Shown here: piece after piece, positions 52,937 to 62,022 of the stretch
Layout: the number at the start of each line of letters is the position of its first letter
Position numbering within the stretch: the stretch's first letter is position 1
IMG/VR virus record: IMGVR_UViG_3300023239_000006
Location: 1-64,000 of that record
DNA: 64,000 bases
Strand: one strand, 5' to 3'
DNA from: a virus
Notes under the pieces: model-generated
Database searches by the model: none
Told to the model about the DNA's origin: nothing
Seen by the model: the letters and a program-made list of their open reading frames with translations, nothing else
Program-made: the position numbers and the translations under genes

Positions 52937-54106
52937 TTAAGCAAAACGTAGGTTTGCGCTAGTTACAGCAACAGTACCTAGGTAATCAGCTGCGTTACCT
53001 AAAGAAGATGCTGTGTTTGTCAACTCAACATAACCATAGCGTGTCATGAATGACACCACTGGTTCGAATGTTGATGGATCTAACACTACACCAGAACTCA
53101 TTAGAGGAATGTAAGGGCAGTAAAATGCCGCTGCATCTGACTCAGATGAACCTTTGTAACCTACTAATACGTTGTCGTCAGTAGCATAGCCGTTAACATA
53201 AATCTTCATTGCACTGTTCAATGTACCAACAAACTTTGTGTTTGTAGGAGCTTCGAATGTACCTTCTGTTGTACGAGCAAATGCGCTTGTAGTAGCAGAT
53301 TGTAGAAGAGTTAGAACTGTTGGAGATACAACAGCCCAGTTACCAGCACCACGACGTGTGCGTTGAGCAATCAAGTTAGCAGTACGATTGATTTGAACAG
53401 CTAAAGCAGCGTGCTCGTCACCAACGAAAGTTGCAGTACCAGAAACAGCAGCTTGGTCGTATGTTAATACGATACCAGACAAGCTCTTCAAGCTAGCAAT
53501 AACTTCTTGGTCAATTTCAGCAGTAATTTCTTGCGCCAAAGCAGCCATAATTTCTGCTTCGATGTCAATACCCTGTTGGGCTTGTGCATCTTGTGCAGAC
53601 TCAAACGTCCAGCGAGCTGACAATTTACGTGTCTTAGCTTCAACTGTCTGTTTCAAGATTTGAATGCTTAGTCTGTTACCAGCACGACCTTCTAAAGCTG
53701 CTGTACTAGCTGCTTTGTCAGATGCTGAACCGGAATAGCCTTCGGCGATCTTGAATGGGCTTAGTGCCTCATCACCAGCTGTGATGTCAGTACCGGCTGC
53801 GCTGTTAAAGCTATCTGCATAGCGAACACGCAAGGTATGGATCTGACCAACTGGGCCAGTCATTGGTTGTACACCTACTAACTCGTTAGCGATAACGGTA
53901 GGCATTACACGTCTGATCACTGGAAGGATCACACGATTTAAAGTTGCAACGTTGCCAGCGGATGTAGCTCCAGCAGTAGCACTCTCAGCCAAATACTTGC
54001 GGGTATTTTCTAAAGTAGTAGCCATTACTGAACGCTTGTTACCTTGAAGACCTTCTAGAAGGGCGTCTTTGGTTTCCGACCAGCGTGACTCGAGTAATTG
54101 TGACAT
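52937..54106 (-). CDS. 23: gp23 major capsid protein
   Basis: 389 residues, HK97-fold shell subunit. The N-terminal propeptide ends RKYLAE at residue 41 followed by SATAG, the (L/I)xE site of the gp21 protease. Family motifs are NRVILPVIRRVMPTVIANELVGVQPMTGPVG, WTFESAQDAQAQQGIDIEAE, GNWAVVSPTVLTLLQ and YCPYIPLMSSGVV. It is shorter than T4 gp23 (521), as in aquatic T4-like phages. AAGGAG precedes the start. Order gp20-(3 genes)-gp21-gp22-gp23 is conserved. Confidence 0.97.
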   Translation of the reverse strand: MSQLLESRWSETKDALLEGLQGNKRSVMATTLENTRKYLAESATAGATSAGNVATLNRVILPVIRRVMPTVIANELVGVQPMTGPVGQIHTLRVRYADSFNSAAGTDITAGDEALSPFKIAEGYSGSASDKAASTAALEGRAGNRLSIQILKQTVEAKTRKLSARWTFESAQDAQAQQGIDIEAEIMAALAQEITAEIDQEVIASLKSLSGIVLTYDQAAVSGTATFVGDEHAALAVQINRTANLIAQRTRRGAGNWAVVSPTVLTLLQSATTSAFARTTEGTFEAPTNTKFVGTLNSAMKIYVNGYATDDNVLVGYKGSSESDAAAFYCPYIPLMSSGVVLDPSTFEPVVSFMTRYGYVELTNTASSLGNAADYLGTVAVTSANLRFA

Positions 54107-54117
54107 TATAGTTCTCC

Positions 54118-55212
54118 TTAAACTTTTAGTCCCGCAAGCCTGCGGATGTCAAATATTTCAGCAGTTTTTTCTTCACTGCTAAATTGTTGTGCCTGATGTT
54201 TATTGCCTGTAATTTCTTTGCCTTCGGTCAATGCTTTCTTGGCCGGAGTTCCACCATTCATTACTGCTGGTAGATACTTGTCAAAAGCTGCATTTAGCTT
54301 ATCTGTTTGTACTGACTCTAATAGTTGGCTCATTACTGAACGCTTATCACCACCTAATGGTCCTAACAACTCGCCTATAACTGCTGTGCGCTTTGCGGAT
54401 TCTTTAATGATTCTTAATTCAGTTTTATTGCTTTCTACTAATTTTTCTGTTTCTGCAACAATCTTTGCTGCTTCTTCTAATTCCATTTCTTTCTGTGCAA
54501 CTACCTTTAACAGGCGTGCAGTTTCAGATTTTTCATTTAGATGACTTGCAGCAAACTCGCTTGCGAATGATTCAAAAATTCTGCGACCAAAGTCGTTTCT
54601 GCGAGCAGAGTTGATATCTTCTTTCAACTGAGTCATTTCAGATTTCAATCCCTTAGAGACTGTTTCTTCAATGATTTGTGCTGAACGAGCGATGAAATCT
54701 TTCCTGACAGCTTCAAACTTAACTCTACTATCACGTACTAGACGTACTTTAGTTTCAGCTAAATCTTTCTTGTCGCTGTGGAATTCTGCGATTTCTTTCG
54801 CTAGTGAGTCCACAATAAAAGACTCTAATTTTTCAACGTTGCCTGCAACTGCGTTACGGTCTTCGTGTAATTCTGCAATTTCTTTGCGTAGATTATTTAA
54901 GATAAATGATTCCATAGTGGCCGCATCATCTTTCATTTTTCTAGCGTATTTTGCACGGGCTTCGATAAGTCCTTGACGGTCTTCAGCAAGTTCTGTTAGC
55001 TCTGCGGTTAAGCGATCAGCTAACATTCCTTCAACAGCTTCAACCATTGCGGTTTTATCGTGCGCATATTTCTGCGCAAATTCTTCACGTAGTGTAGCAG
55101 TGACTTGATCACGAGATTCTTGAATCTGCGTATTCCAAGCAGTTTCAATCTCCGATTTGATGTCCTCGGAAATCACATTGTTTTCAAATAATTGTTTAAC
55201 GAAATCTAGCAT
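54118..55212 (-). CDS. 22: gp22 prohead scaffold core protein
   Basis: 364 residues, almost all helical and highly charged, with long coiled-coil stretches (RQGLIEARAKYARKMKDDAATMESF; MELEEAAKIVAETEKLVES). Position between gp21 and gp23 and composition define gp22, the scaffold degraded during maturation. LFE at residues 8-10 and other (L/I)xE sites suit gp21 cleavage. AAGGAGAATC precedes ATG 55212. Confidence 0.9.
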   Translation of the reverse strand: MLDFVKQLFENNVISEDIKSEIETAWNTQIQESRDQVTATLREEFAQKYAHDKTAMVEAVEGMLADRLTAELTELAEDRQGLIEARAKYARKMKDDAATMESFILNNLRKEIAELHEDRNAVAGNVEKLESFIVDSLAKEIAEFHSDKKDLAETKVRLVRDSRVKFEAVRKDFIARSAQIIEETVSKGLKSEMTQLKEDINSARRNDFGRRIFESFASEFAASHLNEKSETARLLKVVAQKEMELEEAAKIVAETEKLVESNKTELRIIKESAKRTAVIGELLGPLGGDKRSVMSQLLESVQTDKLNAAFDKYLPAVMNGGTPAKKALTEGKEITGNKHQAQQFSSEEKTAEIFDIRRLAGLKV

Positions 55213-55225
55213 GTGATTCTCCTTT

Positions 55226-55861
55226 TTATTTGAGATCCTTGATGATTTTCACCAAGCTCTCTGCTATATATCTTTGTGCCTGTGGGTTGCCTTGTACTTC
55301 TAATGCCATTTTAAATGCCTGATAGCCACCTGTGTTATTCATCAAGTGCTCATATACTGGAGTTGGGTAAGCTCCGGGTGCGCTTGGCTGCGCAACAATG
55401 TCAACAGTGATAATTTCAAATCCCTGGACATTGCCGCCACCGTCTACTTCGCCGGATCCTCTTGAACTTACACCCAACTTAACTCCTGCCGTCAACATGG
55501 ATTCAATTAATTTACCCATTGGTGTTGGCAAGATTTTTAGTTTTCCGTAGCCGTTAGGACCATCCATCCACATCTTGGTAATCATATGACTAACACGATC
55601 TAGATTAATTTTTAAATCCTGAGGATGATCAACTTCACCTAGCACAGAGTAACCACCAGAGATCTGTTCGTTGAGCGTTTTGACAGCCCTGCCAATCTCT
55701 TGAGAAGAATAAACACGTTGATTTGCATTGCGGATATCACCTTGGATGCAAATCCCGTTGAGATGTAACGACTTACCGCCGTTACCATCTTCTTCGCTCT
55801 CAAGAACAATCTTAGCCTGATCGTAACTTAAATGTTCTGCTAGAGTAAATTTTTTCACCAT
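55226..55861 (-). CDS. 21: gp21 prohead maturation protease
   Basis: 211 residues, a serine protease of the herpes-assemblin-like fold. Catalytic His is in LGEVDHP (His 79) and the Ser in KLGVSSRGSG (about 132-133), followed by EIITVDIVAQPSAPGA. It cleaves gp22, gp23 and internal proteins at (L/I)xE. Length matches T4 gp21 (212). The start lies 9 nt after the core-protein stop. Confidence 0.95.
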   Translation of the reverse strand: MVKKFTLAEHLSYDQAKIVLESEEDGNGGKSLHLNGICIQGDIRNANQRVYSSQEIGRAVKTLNEQISGGYSVLGEVDHPQDLKINLDRVSHMITKMWMDGPNGYGKLKILPTPMGKLIESMLTAGVKLGVSSRGSGEVDGGGNVQGFEIITVDIVAQPSAPGAYPTPVYEHLMNNTGGYQAFKMALEVQGNPQAQRYIAESLVKIIKDLK

Positions 55862-55870
55862 TCGGTCCTA

Positions 55871-56707
55871 TTATCTACGACCACGGAAAAGACTTTGGCC
55901 ATCAGTGGAACCTTCCGCTGCGCCCTTTTTCTCAGCACCATGACCTGACTCTTTCTTGGAGAAAGCACTACCTGCTTTTCCGCCTGGGACATTGATGTTA
56001 CCTGTATTTTGTTCTTTTGGATTACCTTTTAACAGACCGTTGCCTTTTAATGCACCTGTCTCTGAACCTTCGCTACCGTTACGGCCGCTTAGGATGTTAG
56101 CAGTTGTACCACCCATATCATTCTTACCAGCTACTGGGGACTTGCCGCCGTCAGCTTTTTCGGATTGACCTTTCTTTTCTGCGCCGTGACCTGCTGGAAC
56201 TTTCTCAACATATTCACGCACTGTTTCTAGATCAAAGTCATCTTTCATTTCCATTTCGTCGCCCATGTCGTCGCTGTCGTCAGCCATGTCGCCACCTTTC
56301 AATGCATCAAACTTAGCTTGTAGTTCATCTACAATACTGTCTAGATCTTGGAATAATTCTTCTTCGGACTTTTCTTCGTCATCTTCTTCTGGACCCATGT
56401 CCATATCTAAATCACTTTCTAGATCGTCAGTTGCGTCGCCGCCCATTTCGTGATCGCCTTCATATGCGATATCTTCGAAGTTTTCATCCATCTTGTCTTC
56501 TTCAGCATCTTCATCTTCAGCTGCTTCGTCCATTTCTTCTTCGTCTTCGTCTTCTTCTTCTTCTTCAGAAATTTCGGAATCGATTAGATTTTCGTAAATT
56601 TCACGTGAAGCAGCAACTACGTATTCGTGGAATAGTTCTTCTGCTTTAGCTTGGTCTTCGTTAACTAGATGCGCTAGCATCTGTTCTAAAATATTTTTGT
56701 CTGCCAT
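55871..56707 (-). CDS. acidic prohead core protein (gp67/gp68-like position)
   Basis: 278 residues. A helical N-terminus (ILEQMLAHLVNEDQAKAEELFHEYVV) is followed by an extremely acidic stretch of about 80 residues, a helix (LFQDLDSIVDELQAKFDAL), and a basic Gly/Lys/Ser tail in which GHGAEKKG occurs twice. It lies directly upstream of gp21, where T4 has gp67/gp68, and the composition fits a scaffold core component. AAGGAGAAC precedes ATG 56707 and octamer ATTAAATA is at 56742. Confidence 0.7.
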   Translation of the reverse strand: MADKNILEQMLAHLVNEDQAKAEELFHEYVVAASREIYENLIDSEISEEEEEDEDEEEMDEAAEDEDAEEDKMDENFEDIAYEGDHEMGGDATDDLESDLDMDMGPEEDDEEKSEEELFQDLDSIVDELQAKFDALKGGDMADDSDDMGDEMEMKDDFDLETVREYVEKVPAGHGAEKKGQSEKADGGKSPVAGKNDMGGTTANILSGRNGSEGSETGALKGNGLLKGNPKEQNTGNINVPGGKAGSAFSKKESGHGAEKKGAAEGSTDGQSLFRGRR

Positions 56708-56741
56708 GTTATGTTCTCCTTCAAGATTGTTAGGCTGTAGT

Positions 56742-56749
56742 ATATTTAA
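56742..56749 (-). promoter_or_regulatory. late promoter octamer of the head maturation genes
   Basis: ATTAAATA on the minus strand, 34 nt before ATG 56707; likely start of the core-gp21-gp22-gp23 transcript. Confidence 0.5.
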
Positions 56750-56770
56750 TGCGTAGATTTAAAACCGGCG

Positions 56771-57421
56771 TTAAATGATAGTTTTTTGATTCGTTTGATC
56801 TGAATATGCAGTTTCTGGAAATTTTTGTTCAAATTGACTAAAACTTATATGGCTAAGATTACCTAGCTGATTTCCAAGTTTATCTGGAATAAAAGCAGTT
56901 GTCGGTATAACTCTATAAAATTTAATACCTTTAAACTCTTTAATAACTTTTTCCGTCTGACTTAACCAGTTTCCATGAAAAGTTGCTGCGTCTGTTGATT
57001 TTTTGTAGTTAAATGTATCTGCATACACATTGTTAAACTTTCCAGCAATACCTTGATAGTCAAACCCTAAAATGTAAACTTCTTTATGGCCTTGACTTGC
57101 AGCATGCCATAGTGCTGTTGGACCACTTGACCAACCTTTATGAGGTGTAAAGAAATTTATACCTGCTTTAGAGCTAATACCTTTATTAGGATTAGTCCAT
57201 ACCTGGTGTGTCTTATGATAGCCAGACTCAATAATCTCATTAACCATTTTAACATCTACTGCAATTAAAACGTGTGGTTCATATTCTCTATACTGGGCAT
57301 TACATCCGTAAACAATACCTTTAGGTAGCAGAGATTTAGGATCAACAGATAGTCTGCTGGTTCCATTTCCTAGTACAAATGCTGGAGTATTATTCGGCTG
57401 CTGCTTCAACTGGGATACCAT
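56771..57421 (-). CDS. DUF115/MptE-like Rossmann protein
   Basis: 216 residues. PAFVLGNGTSRLSVD near residue 15 is a nucleotide-binding loop, then GIVYGCNAQYREYEPHVLIAVD, SSGPTALWHAASQGHKEVYILGFDYQG, as in DUF115/MptE-like and some glycosyltransferase-like proteins. The C-terminus (FHGNWLSQTEKVIKEFKGIKFYRV) completes an alpha/beta fold. Its start overlaps the 80-residue gene by 32 nt. An enzyme-like gene within a pure head-assembly cluster is unexpected; possible glycan or nucleotide chemistry on the capsid is speculative. Confidence 0.55.
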   Translation of the reverse strand: MVSQLKQQPNNTPAFVLGNGTSRLSVDPKSLLPKGIVYGCNAQYREYEPHVLIAVDVKMVNEIIESGYHKTHQVWTNPNKGISSKAGINFFTPHKGWSSGPTALWHAASQGHKEVYILGFDYQGIAGKFNNVYADTFNYKKSTDAATFHGNWLSQTEKVIKEFKGIKFYRVIPTTAFIPDKLGNQLGNLSHISFSQFEQKFPETAYSDQTNQKTII

Positions 57422-57632
57422 ACATCTGTTGGATAAACCCTTGCTCTGAATTTTCTTCTGCTTGGTGCGCTTCAGATTGTAACCTAAGCTGATTTATCTG
57501 TCTTAGTGTTAAGCGAATCTTGCGAGTGTCGCTTTTTTTCACAACTGAACTGTCTTTACTGTTATCGTATCTACGATCGTTAGCAAAGTCGTTATTTTCG
57601 TTGTTGAAATAAAAAAATTCTAATAGGAGCAT
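57390..57632 (-). CDS. conserved small protein downstream of gp20
   Basis: 80 residues. The basic KKSDTRKIRLTLRQINQLRLQSEAHQAEENSEQGF core recurs next to gp20 in aquatic T4-like phages and may be a gp67-like core component; the N-terminal 20 residues look unrelated. ATG 57632 lies 5 nt after octamer ACTAAATA and lacks a Shine-Dalgarno. Confidence 0.65.
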   Translation of the reverse strand: MLLLEFFYFNNENNDFANDRRYDNSKDSSVVKKSDTRKIRLTLRQINQLRLQSEAHQAEENSEQGFIQQMYGIPVEAAAE

Positions 57633-57637
57633 ACTTG

Positions 57638-57645
57638 TATTTAGT
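57638..57645 (-). promoter_or_regulatory. late promoter octamer before the 80-residue gene
   Basis: ACTAAATA, CAAGT, ATG 57632; it lies 1 nt from the gp20 stop. Confidence 0.6.
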
Positions 57646-57646
57646 C

Positions 57647-59350
57647 TTATACTGCTGGAGGTTCTTCTGCAGGTGCCTGGGCTGCTGCGCCTGCTTCGGC
57701 TGCTGCTGCCATATCATCAGGAGCTGTTTCATCTTGGGCGCCTAAATCAGCTGACATACCGCTTGGAGTAATACCTGCTGATCGCATCTCGCTTGCTGCA
57801 TCTGTGGATGCTTTTAGCTTGTTGCCGTTTTCTTCGCGCCATAATGTTTCGTTTTCTACAATCTCTTCCTGAGTAAGACCAAGATATCGTTTCATAGCAA
57901 AACGTTTGCTCATATGTGGAATTTCTTGCACCTGCGCAAACACTCCAACACGAGTAGTATCAAGTTCTGCTTGACGGTAAGCAGCAAAGTTTTGCGGAGG
58001 ATTAAATCTTAAGTCAAACAAACTTGAATCAATATTGATGCCTTGGTGCTGCATCCATAACTTAAATTCTAAGTCGAATGTTTCGACAACCATTGCCTGC
58101 AACCGTTCGCAGTACTTGTTAAATCGTAGTTCTTGAATGTATGCTGTGCCAACTTTGCCATCGGCAACTGAGTTACTTGATTCTTCAACACCTGTTGGCA
58201 AGTAAGCACTGGGAATTCTCAACGCACGGAATAACTTGTTAGTAAAGAAGCGTAAGTCAGTAATTTCACCTAGGTTAGTACCGCCTGGTAACGTTTCTAC
58301 TTTTGATCCGCGACCTTCTGCTGTCTGCGGAAAGAAATAATCTTCGTTAGTGCTTAATGGATTATAACTTGAGTCAACAATGTTTGAACCGCCGCCACTA
58401 GCACTAGGAATGCGGCGCTGCTGTATTTCGTTTTTAACACGTTCAACAAAGCTCATGGCCATGTGTGCTGGCATATTACCCACGTCAACATAGAAAATCC
58501 TACGTTCAGGCGCACGTTGAATACGATAGATAATAATTGCATCTTCCAGCAATTCTTTTTGCTTGTAAACTTTGAATACTGATTCTAGCAAGCTATTGCC
58601 GAAAGGATAGTTTCTATCTAGTCCTTCACTTAATGAAATATGCACAACATCTTTTGCATCAACGCAAAATTCGTTTGAAGCATTTTGAAAACGTGTACCA
58701 GGAGACTGTCCCATATCACCAACCATACCGCGTCCAAATCCGCCACCTGTGGTGTAAGAGCTTGTACCGCTAGGGCTAGTGTTAGATGTTCCGTGTGGAG
58801 TAACCGCAACTAGATTTGCAAAGTTGAAGTTCATATCTTTAATAACATACTGCTCAGGAACTTTACCTTCGCTTTCGTTTACAATAATTTTGCTTACTTT
58901 GGCAGCATCAACAAATAGCCATTTTTTAGTTTCAGGATCACGTACAAAGAAACAGTCGCCGTATTTGAATGCATTACGCACAATGCGGAATATACGTGTT
59001 TCAAATTGTTGTTGCTTGACCCACTTCTGCAGGCTGTCTTTAATTAGTTTAACTTCAGTGCTAGTCGGCTTGCCGCGGAAGTGTGTACTAAACGGTGTTT
59101 CGTTTTCTTTATCGCGCTGTGTACAAAATTCAGCAAGGATATCTAGTGCAGCGTTAACTTCACTGTCCATATCCATTGTGTCGTATTGAATATACTTTTC
59201 AATACGGTTCGGACTACCTGCGTATACATCTGGCAAGTAGCTTGAGTAATTAGTACGAGCTGGCCCGGGTCTCCCTTGGCCGCCCAATGGACTCATTGAT
59301 CCTGATTGATTCGATGTGTCTACTGGGGTGAAGTATTTTTTCCAACTCAT
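57647..59350 (-). CDS. 20: gp20 portal protein
   Basis: 567 residues (T4 gp20 has 524). The dodecameric portal through which DNA enters. Features are the N-terminal PDVYAGSPNRIEKYIQYDTMDMDSEVNAALDILAEFCTQ, the QFETRIFRIVRNAFKYGDCFFVRD region, APERRIFYVDVGNMPAHMAMSFVERVKNEIQQRRIPSASGGG and LRIPSAYLPTG. The Ala/Pro/Glu-rich C-terminus is disordered. AGGAT lies ahead of ATG 59350. Confidence 0.95.
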   Translation of the reverse strand: MSWKKYFTPVDTSNQSGSMSPLGGQGRPGPARTNYSSYLPDVYAGSPNRIEKYIQYDTMDMDSEVNAALDILAEFCTQRDKENETPFSTHFRGKPTSTEVKLIKDSLQKWVKQQQFETRIFRIVRNAFKYGDCFFVRDPETKKWLFVDAAKVSKIIVNESEGKVPEQYVIKDMNFNFANLVAVTPHGTSNTSPSGTSSYTTGGGFGRGMVGDMGQSPGTRFQNASNEFCVDAKDVVHISLSEGLDRNYPFGNSLLESVFKVYKQKELLEDAIIIYRIQRAPERRIFYVDVGNMPAHMAMSFVERVKNEIQQRRIPSASGGGSNIVDSSYNPLSTNEDYFFPQTAEGRGSKVETLPGGTNLGEITDLRFFTNKLFRALRIPSAYLPTGVEESSNSVADGKVGTAYIQELRFNKYCERLQAMVVETFDLEFKLWMQHQGINIDSSLFDLRFNPPQNFAAYRQAELDTTRVGVFAQVQEIPHMSKRFAMKRYLGLTQEEIVENETLWREENGNKLKASTDAASEMRSAGITPSGMSADLGAQDETAPDDMAAAAEAGAAAQAPAEEPPAV

Positions 59351-59365
59351 TATATTATCCTATTA

Positions 59366-61954
59366 TTAGACGCTGGCAAATAAGTCACCGCTCAATCCTT
59401 GCTGCACTGTAAGCTGTCTATCTTGAACATCTTTCATGTTCATATTTACTTTTATTAACTGCTCCAACTTAGTATTTAAGCTAGCAAGTAATGATTCTGC
59501 TGATTCTTGAGTAGGTGCCGCAGCAGTAGCAGCGCCTCCTGAGTTCTTCATCTCTGCTTTGTCTGCTTTAGCTTTAACTTCAGCTTCTTTTTTATTTTCA
59601 ATATCTTTCTTTCCGGCTTCAGCTGTAGACATACCGCCTGATTTTGGTCCTCCGGCAATTGCTACTTCAGATTTCAACAAGTCTAAACTATTGTTTGTAT
59701 TAAAATTAGTCTTTGCTTGTGCTGCCTCGGCTTTATCGTTTTCAACACCAATTTTCTTAGTATGACTATCTTTTAGTCCAATAAGTTTTTTATCTATTTC
59801 AGTTTTCTTTTGCTCTCTGGCTTCTTTCTTTGTTTCACTGCTTCGTTCGTTAGCTACCCCTTTTCTTTCTGCATCTCTAACTTTTTCTTTTTCGTCTAAT
59901 GCTTGTCGTTCAGCTGCTACTTCTTGTTGTTTAAGTTTAACTGCTTTATTTGCATCACCAAATGTAATTTTATCAAGTACTGCTAAAAATCCGTCTTGCA
60001 ACAATAGAAAGAATCGTTTTAAATTATCTCCGACTGCATCAAGTGCTGTGCTAAATGACCAACCAGTATCATAGAGCTGTTTAAATCCTGCAATAAGTGC
60101 AACAACACCTGCAACTATACCAATAATTGGAAGAGTAAGCAAAGATAGTGCCGTTGTGGCTAAAAAGGATGCTGCAGATTGTGCTAGAGTTGCGGCTGTC
60201 GTTATAGCTAGATAGCCTCCATATATTGCTAATGCTGTACCTAATCCCAAAAATATTGGCATCAGATTATCAGCAATAAATGTTCCTATACGTTCAAACA
60301 TAGGCATTACATAGGTGCCTATTAGATTAGCAATGTCGTTAAACACGGGTACAACATAGTCGTTAATAGCTGATGCCATTAGTTGCAACACTGGAACAAT
60401 ATCTACCAACACAAATGCTGCCAAAGTTAGGAAAGCTGGGTACAGGCTATCTCTAATAAAGTTTCCAATACTTTCAAATATTGGTTTTAAATTTGTTACA
60501 AGATACATACCAACTTGTGTAATAATATCGCTAAAAATCATAAAGGCAGGTAACACATAAGTTGTTACTAGATCGGCAACAATTTTAAATGCTCCCATTA
60601 ATACATCAAGCATACCACTTCCAGCTAATGCCATTGAAAAAGCGTTTCCAATTTCTGCAAGACTTTGCTGAAACTTTTGCATCTTCTCATTCATCTTGTC
60701 AGTGTTCTTTGCAGCTTCGCCCTGTTGTTCCCCTGCTTTCTTCACACCGTCTGTGGCAATTTGGTAAGTGGCTGCAAGTGCATTAGTGGTTCCTGCAAGA
60801 CTAGCATCGGCTGCTGCTGCACTTTTAATATTTTTTAGATTCTTTGCACCCTCTTCCTTCATTTTATTGTTAAGAGCGTTACGTTCTGCATCAGTAACCG
60901 CTTCACCACGCTGCATCTTCTGTTGCATAGTAGTTAACATAGCCGCCGACTGAGGCAATTGCGCTAACAACTTTTGATTCTCTTCAGTAGTTGCTGTACC
61001 GTTGGCCAACATATCTTTGGTAAAGTTCTGCAACGGTTCTGGCAATCCGAGAACAGTATTTCTAAAAGACTTTTGTACTTCTTCGTTCTGTCCAGCCATT
61101 GCTGCTTGGAACTGTGCATCTTTAGCCAGTGTTGCTGCTTGTGCTTCTTTAGCAGAACGTTCTTCGCCGGTAATCTTTGCAAGGCCGTCCATCTCTTTTA
61201 GATATGTCCTTGCACCTTGTGCTAGTTGAGCATTAGTCTTACCGCCAGACAACCCTTGGCTTCTTAATAACGCACCATATCGAATAAGACCGCCATTAAT
61301 TTCTTGACTACTCATACCTAGTGCATATAACTCCGAACTAGTTGACCGTACTGATTTTGAAACTTGTGCAAAGTTTTTAGCACCATCTTCGGTAGTTGTA
61401 CCAAAGGCCATCAAGCCGGCACCGTTATTTTTAATTAATGATCCAAATTCTGCCATGTTCATGCCAGCTTGAGATGCTGATGCAGAGAAACTAGCCATGC
61501 TTCCACCGAAACTTGCTCCGCCGCCTGCGGCATTTACAAATGATTTAGTAACTCTATCAGCTGCGCCAGCAACTGCTCCAAATGCTCCACCTACTAGGCC
61601 GCCCACAATTGGTAACTGTTTAAATATATCAGCTGCATCTGTAATTGAACCATCTAACTGAGCGAACTGGCTAACAGTGCTGGTTAGTTTATTACCTAGA
61701 GTAAAGAACCCTCCAACAACACTACTGATACCAACTGTTAGTCTTTTAAAATGATCAGTGCTAGCTTTCCGGTTACCGTTATCTTCTTTCTGATTTTTAT
61801 TTCGATCTCTCTGATTCTTTTCGTCGTCTTTATTACCTTTTCCACCTTTCATTCCCTTAATAGCACTGACTAACTCTCGTAAGGTGGCTTCAGACGCTGC
61901 ATTCTTAGCTTCTACATTTCCTATGCCTGGTATATCAATTGTTACTGATGCCAT
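59366..61954 (-). CDS. tail tape measure protein
   Basis: 862 residues. The N-terminus is charged (KGGKGNKDDEKNQRDRNKNQK). A long helical body with hydrophobic segments follows (VVGGFFTLGNKLTSTV; LVGGAFGAVAGAADRV). From about 450 to 640 there are several membrane-like helices (YVLPAFMIFSDIITQVGMYLV; LPIIGIVAGVVALIAGF), then a Lys/Glu/Ala coiled-coil tail. This is the tape-measure pattern (gp29-like in role), setting tail length and possibly forming a membrane channel on injection. It sits divergently from gp26 rather than in the T4 gp29 position. Confidence 0.75.
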   Translation of the reverse strand: MASVTIDIPGIGNVEAKNAASEATLRELVSAIKGMKGGKGNKDDEKNQRDRNKNQKEDNGNRKASTDHFKRLTVGISSVVGGFFTLGNKLTSTVSQFAQLDGSITDAADIFKQLPIVGGLVGGAFGAVAGAADRVTKSFVNAAGGGASFGGSMASFSASASQAGMNMAEFGSLIKNNGAGLMAFGTTTEDGAKNFAQVSKSVRSTSSELYALGMSSQEINGGLIRYGALLRSQGLSGGKTNAQLAQGARTYLKEMDGLAKITGEERSAKEAQAATLAKDAQFQAAMAGQNEEVQKSFRNTVLGLPEPLQNFTKDMLANGTATTEENQKLLAQLPQSAAMLTTMQQKMQRGEAVTDAERNALNNKMKEEGAKNLKNIKSAAAADASLAGTTNALAATYQIATDGVKKAGEQQGEAAKNTDKMNEKMQKFQQSLAEIGNAFSMALAGSGMLDVLMGAFKIVADLVTTYVLPAFMIFSDIITQVGMYLVTNLKPIFESIGNFIRDSLYPAFLTLAAFVLVDIVPVLQLMASAINDYVVPVFNDIANLIGTYVMPMFERIGTFIADNLMPIFLGLGTALAIYGGYLAITTAATLAQSAASFLATTALSLLTLPIIGIVAGVVALIAGFKQLYDTGWSFSTALDAVGDNLKRFFLLLQDGFLAVLDKITFGDANKAVKLKQQEVAAERQALDEKEKVRDAERKGVANERSSETKKEAREQKKTEIDKKLIGLKDSHTKKIGVENDKAEAAQAKTNFNTNNSLDLLKSEVAIAGGPKSGGMSTAEAGKKDIENKKEAEVKAKADKAEMKNSGGAATAAAPTQESAESLLASLNTKLEQLIKVNMNMKDVQDRQLTVQQGLSGDLFASV

Positions 61955-61980
61955 TAAATAAATTCCTGGTAAACTGCGTA

Positions 61981-61988
61981 CATAAATA
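61981..61988 (+). promoter_or_regulatory. late promoter octamer of gp26
   Basis: CATAAATA on the plus strand; predicted start near 61994 and a leader of about 29 nt ending TCGGAG before ATG 62023. Confidence 0.65.
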
Positions 61989-62004
61989 CGTTATAACACT
62001 ATTG

Positions 62005-62012
62005 TATTTATC
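62005..62012 (-). promoter_or_regulatory. late promoter octamer of the tape measure gene
   Basis: GATAAATA on the minus strand; predicted start near 61999. It faces the gp26 promoter, and the two transcripts would overlap by only about 6 nt. Confidence 0.65.
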
Positions 62013-62022
62013 GGAGAAAAAT

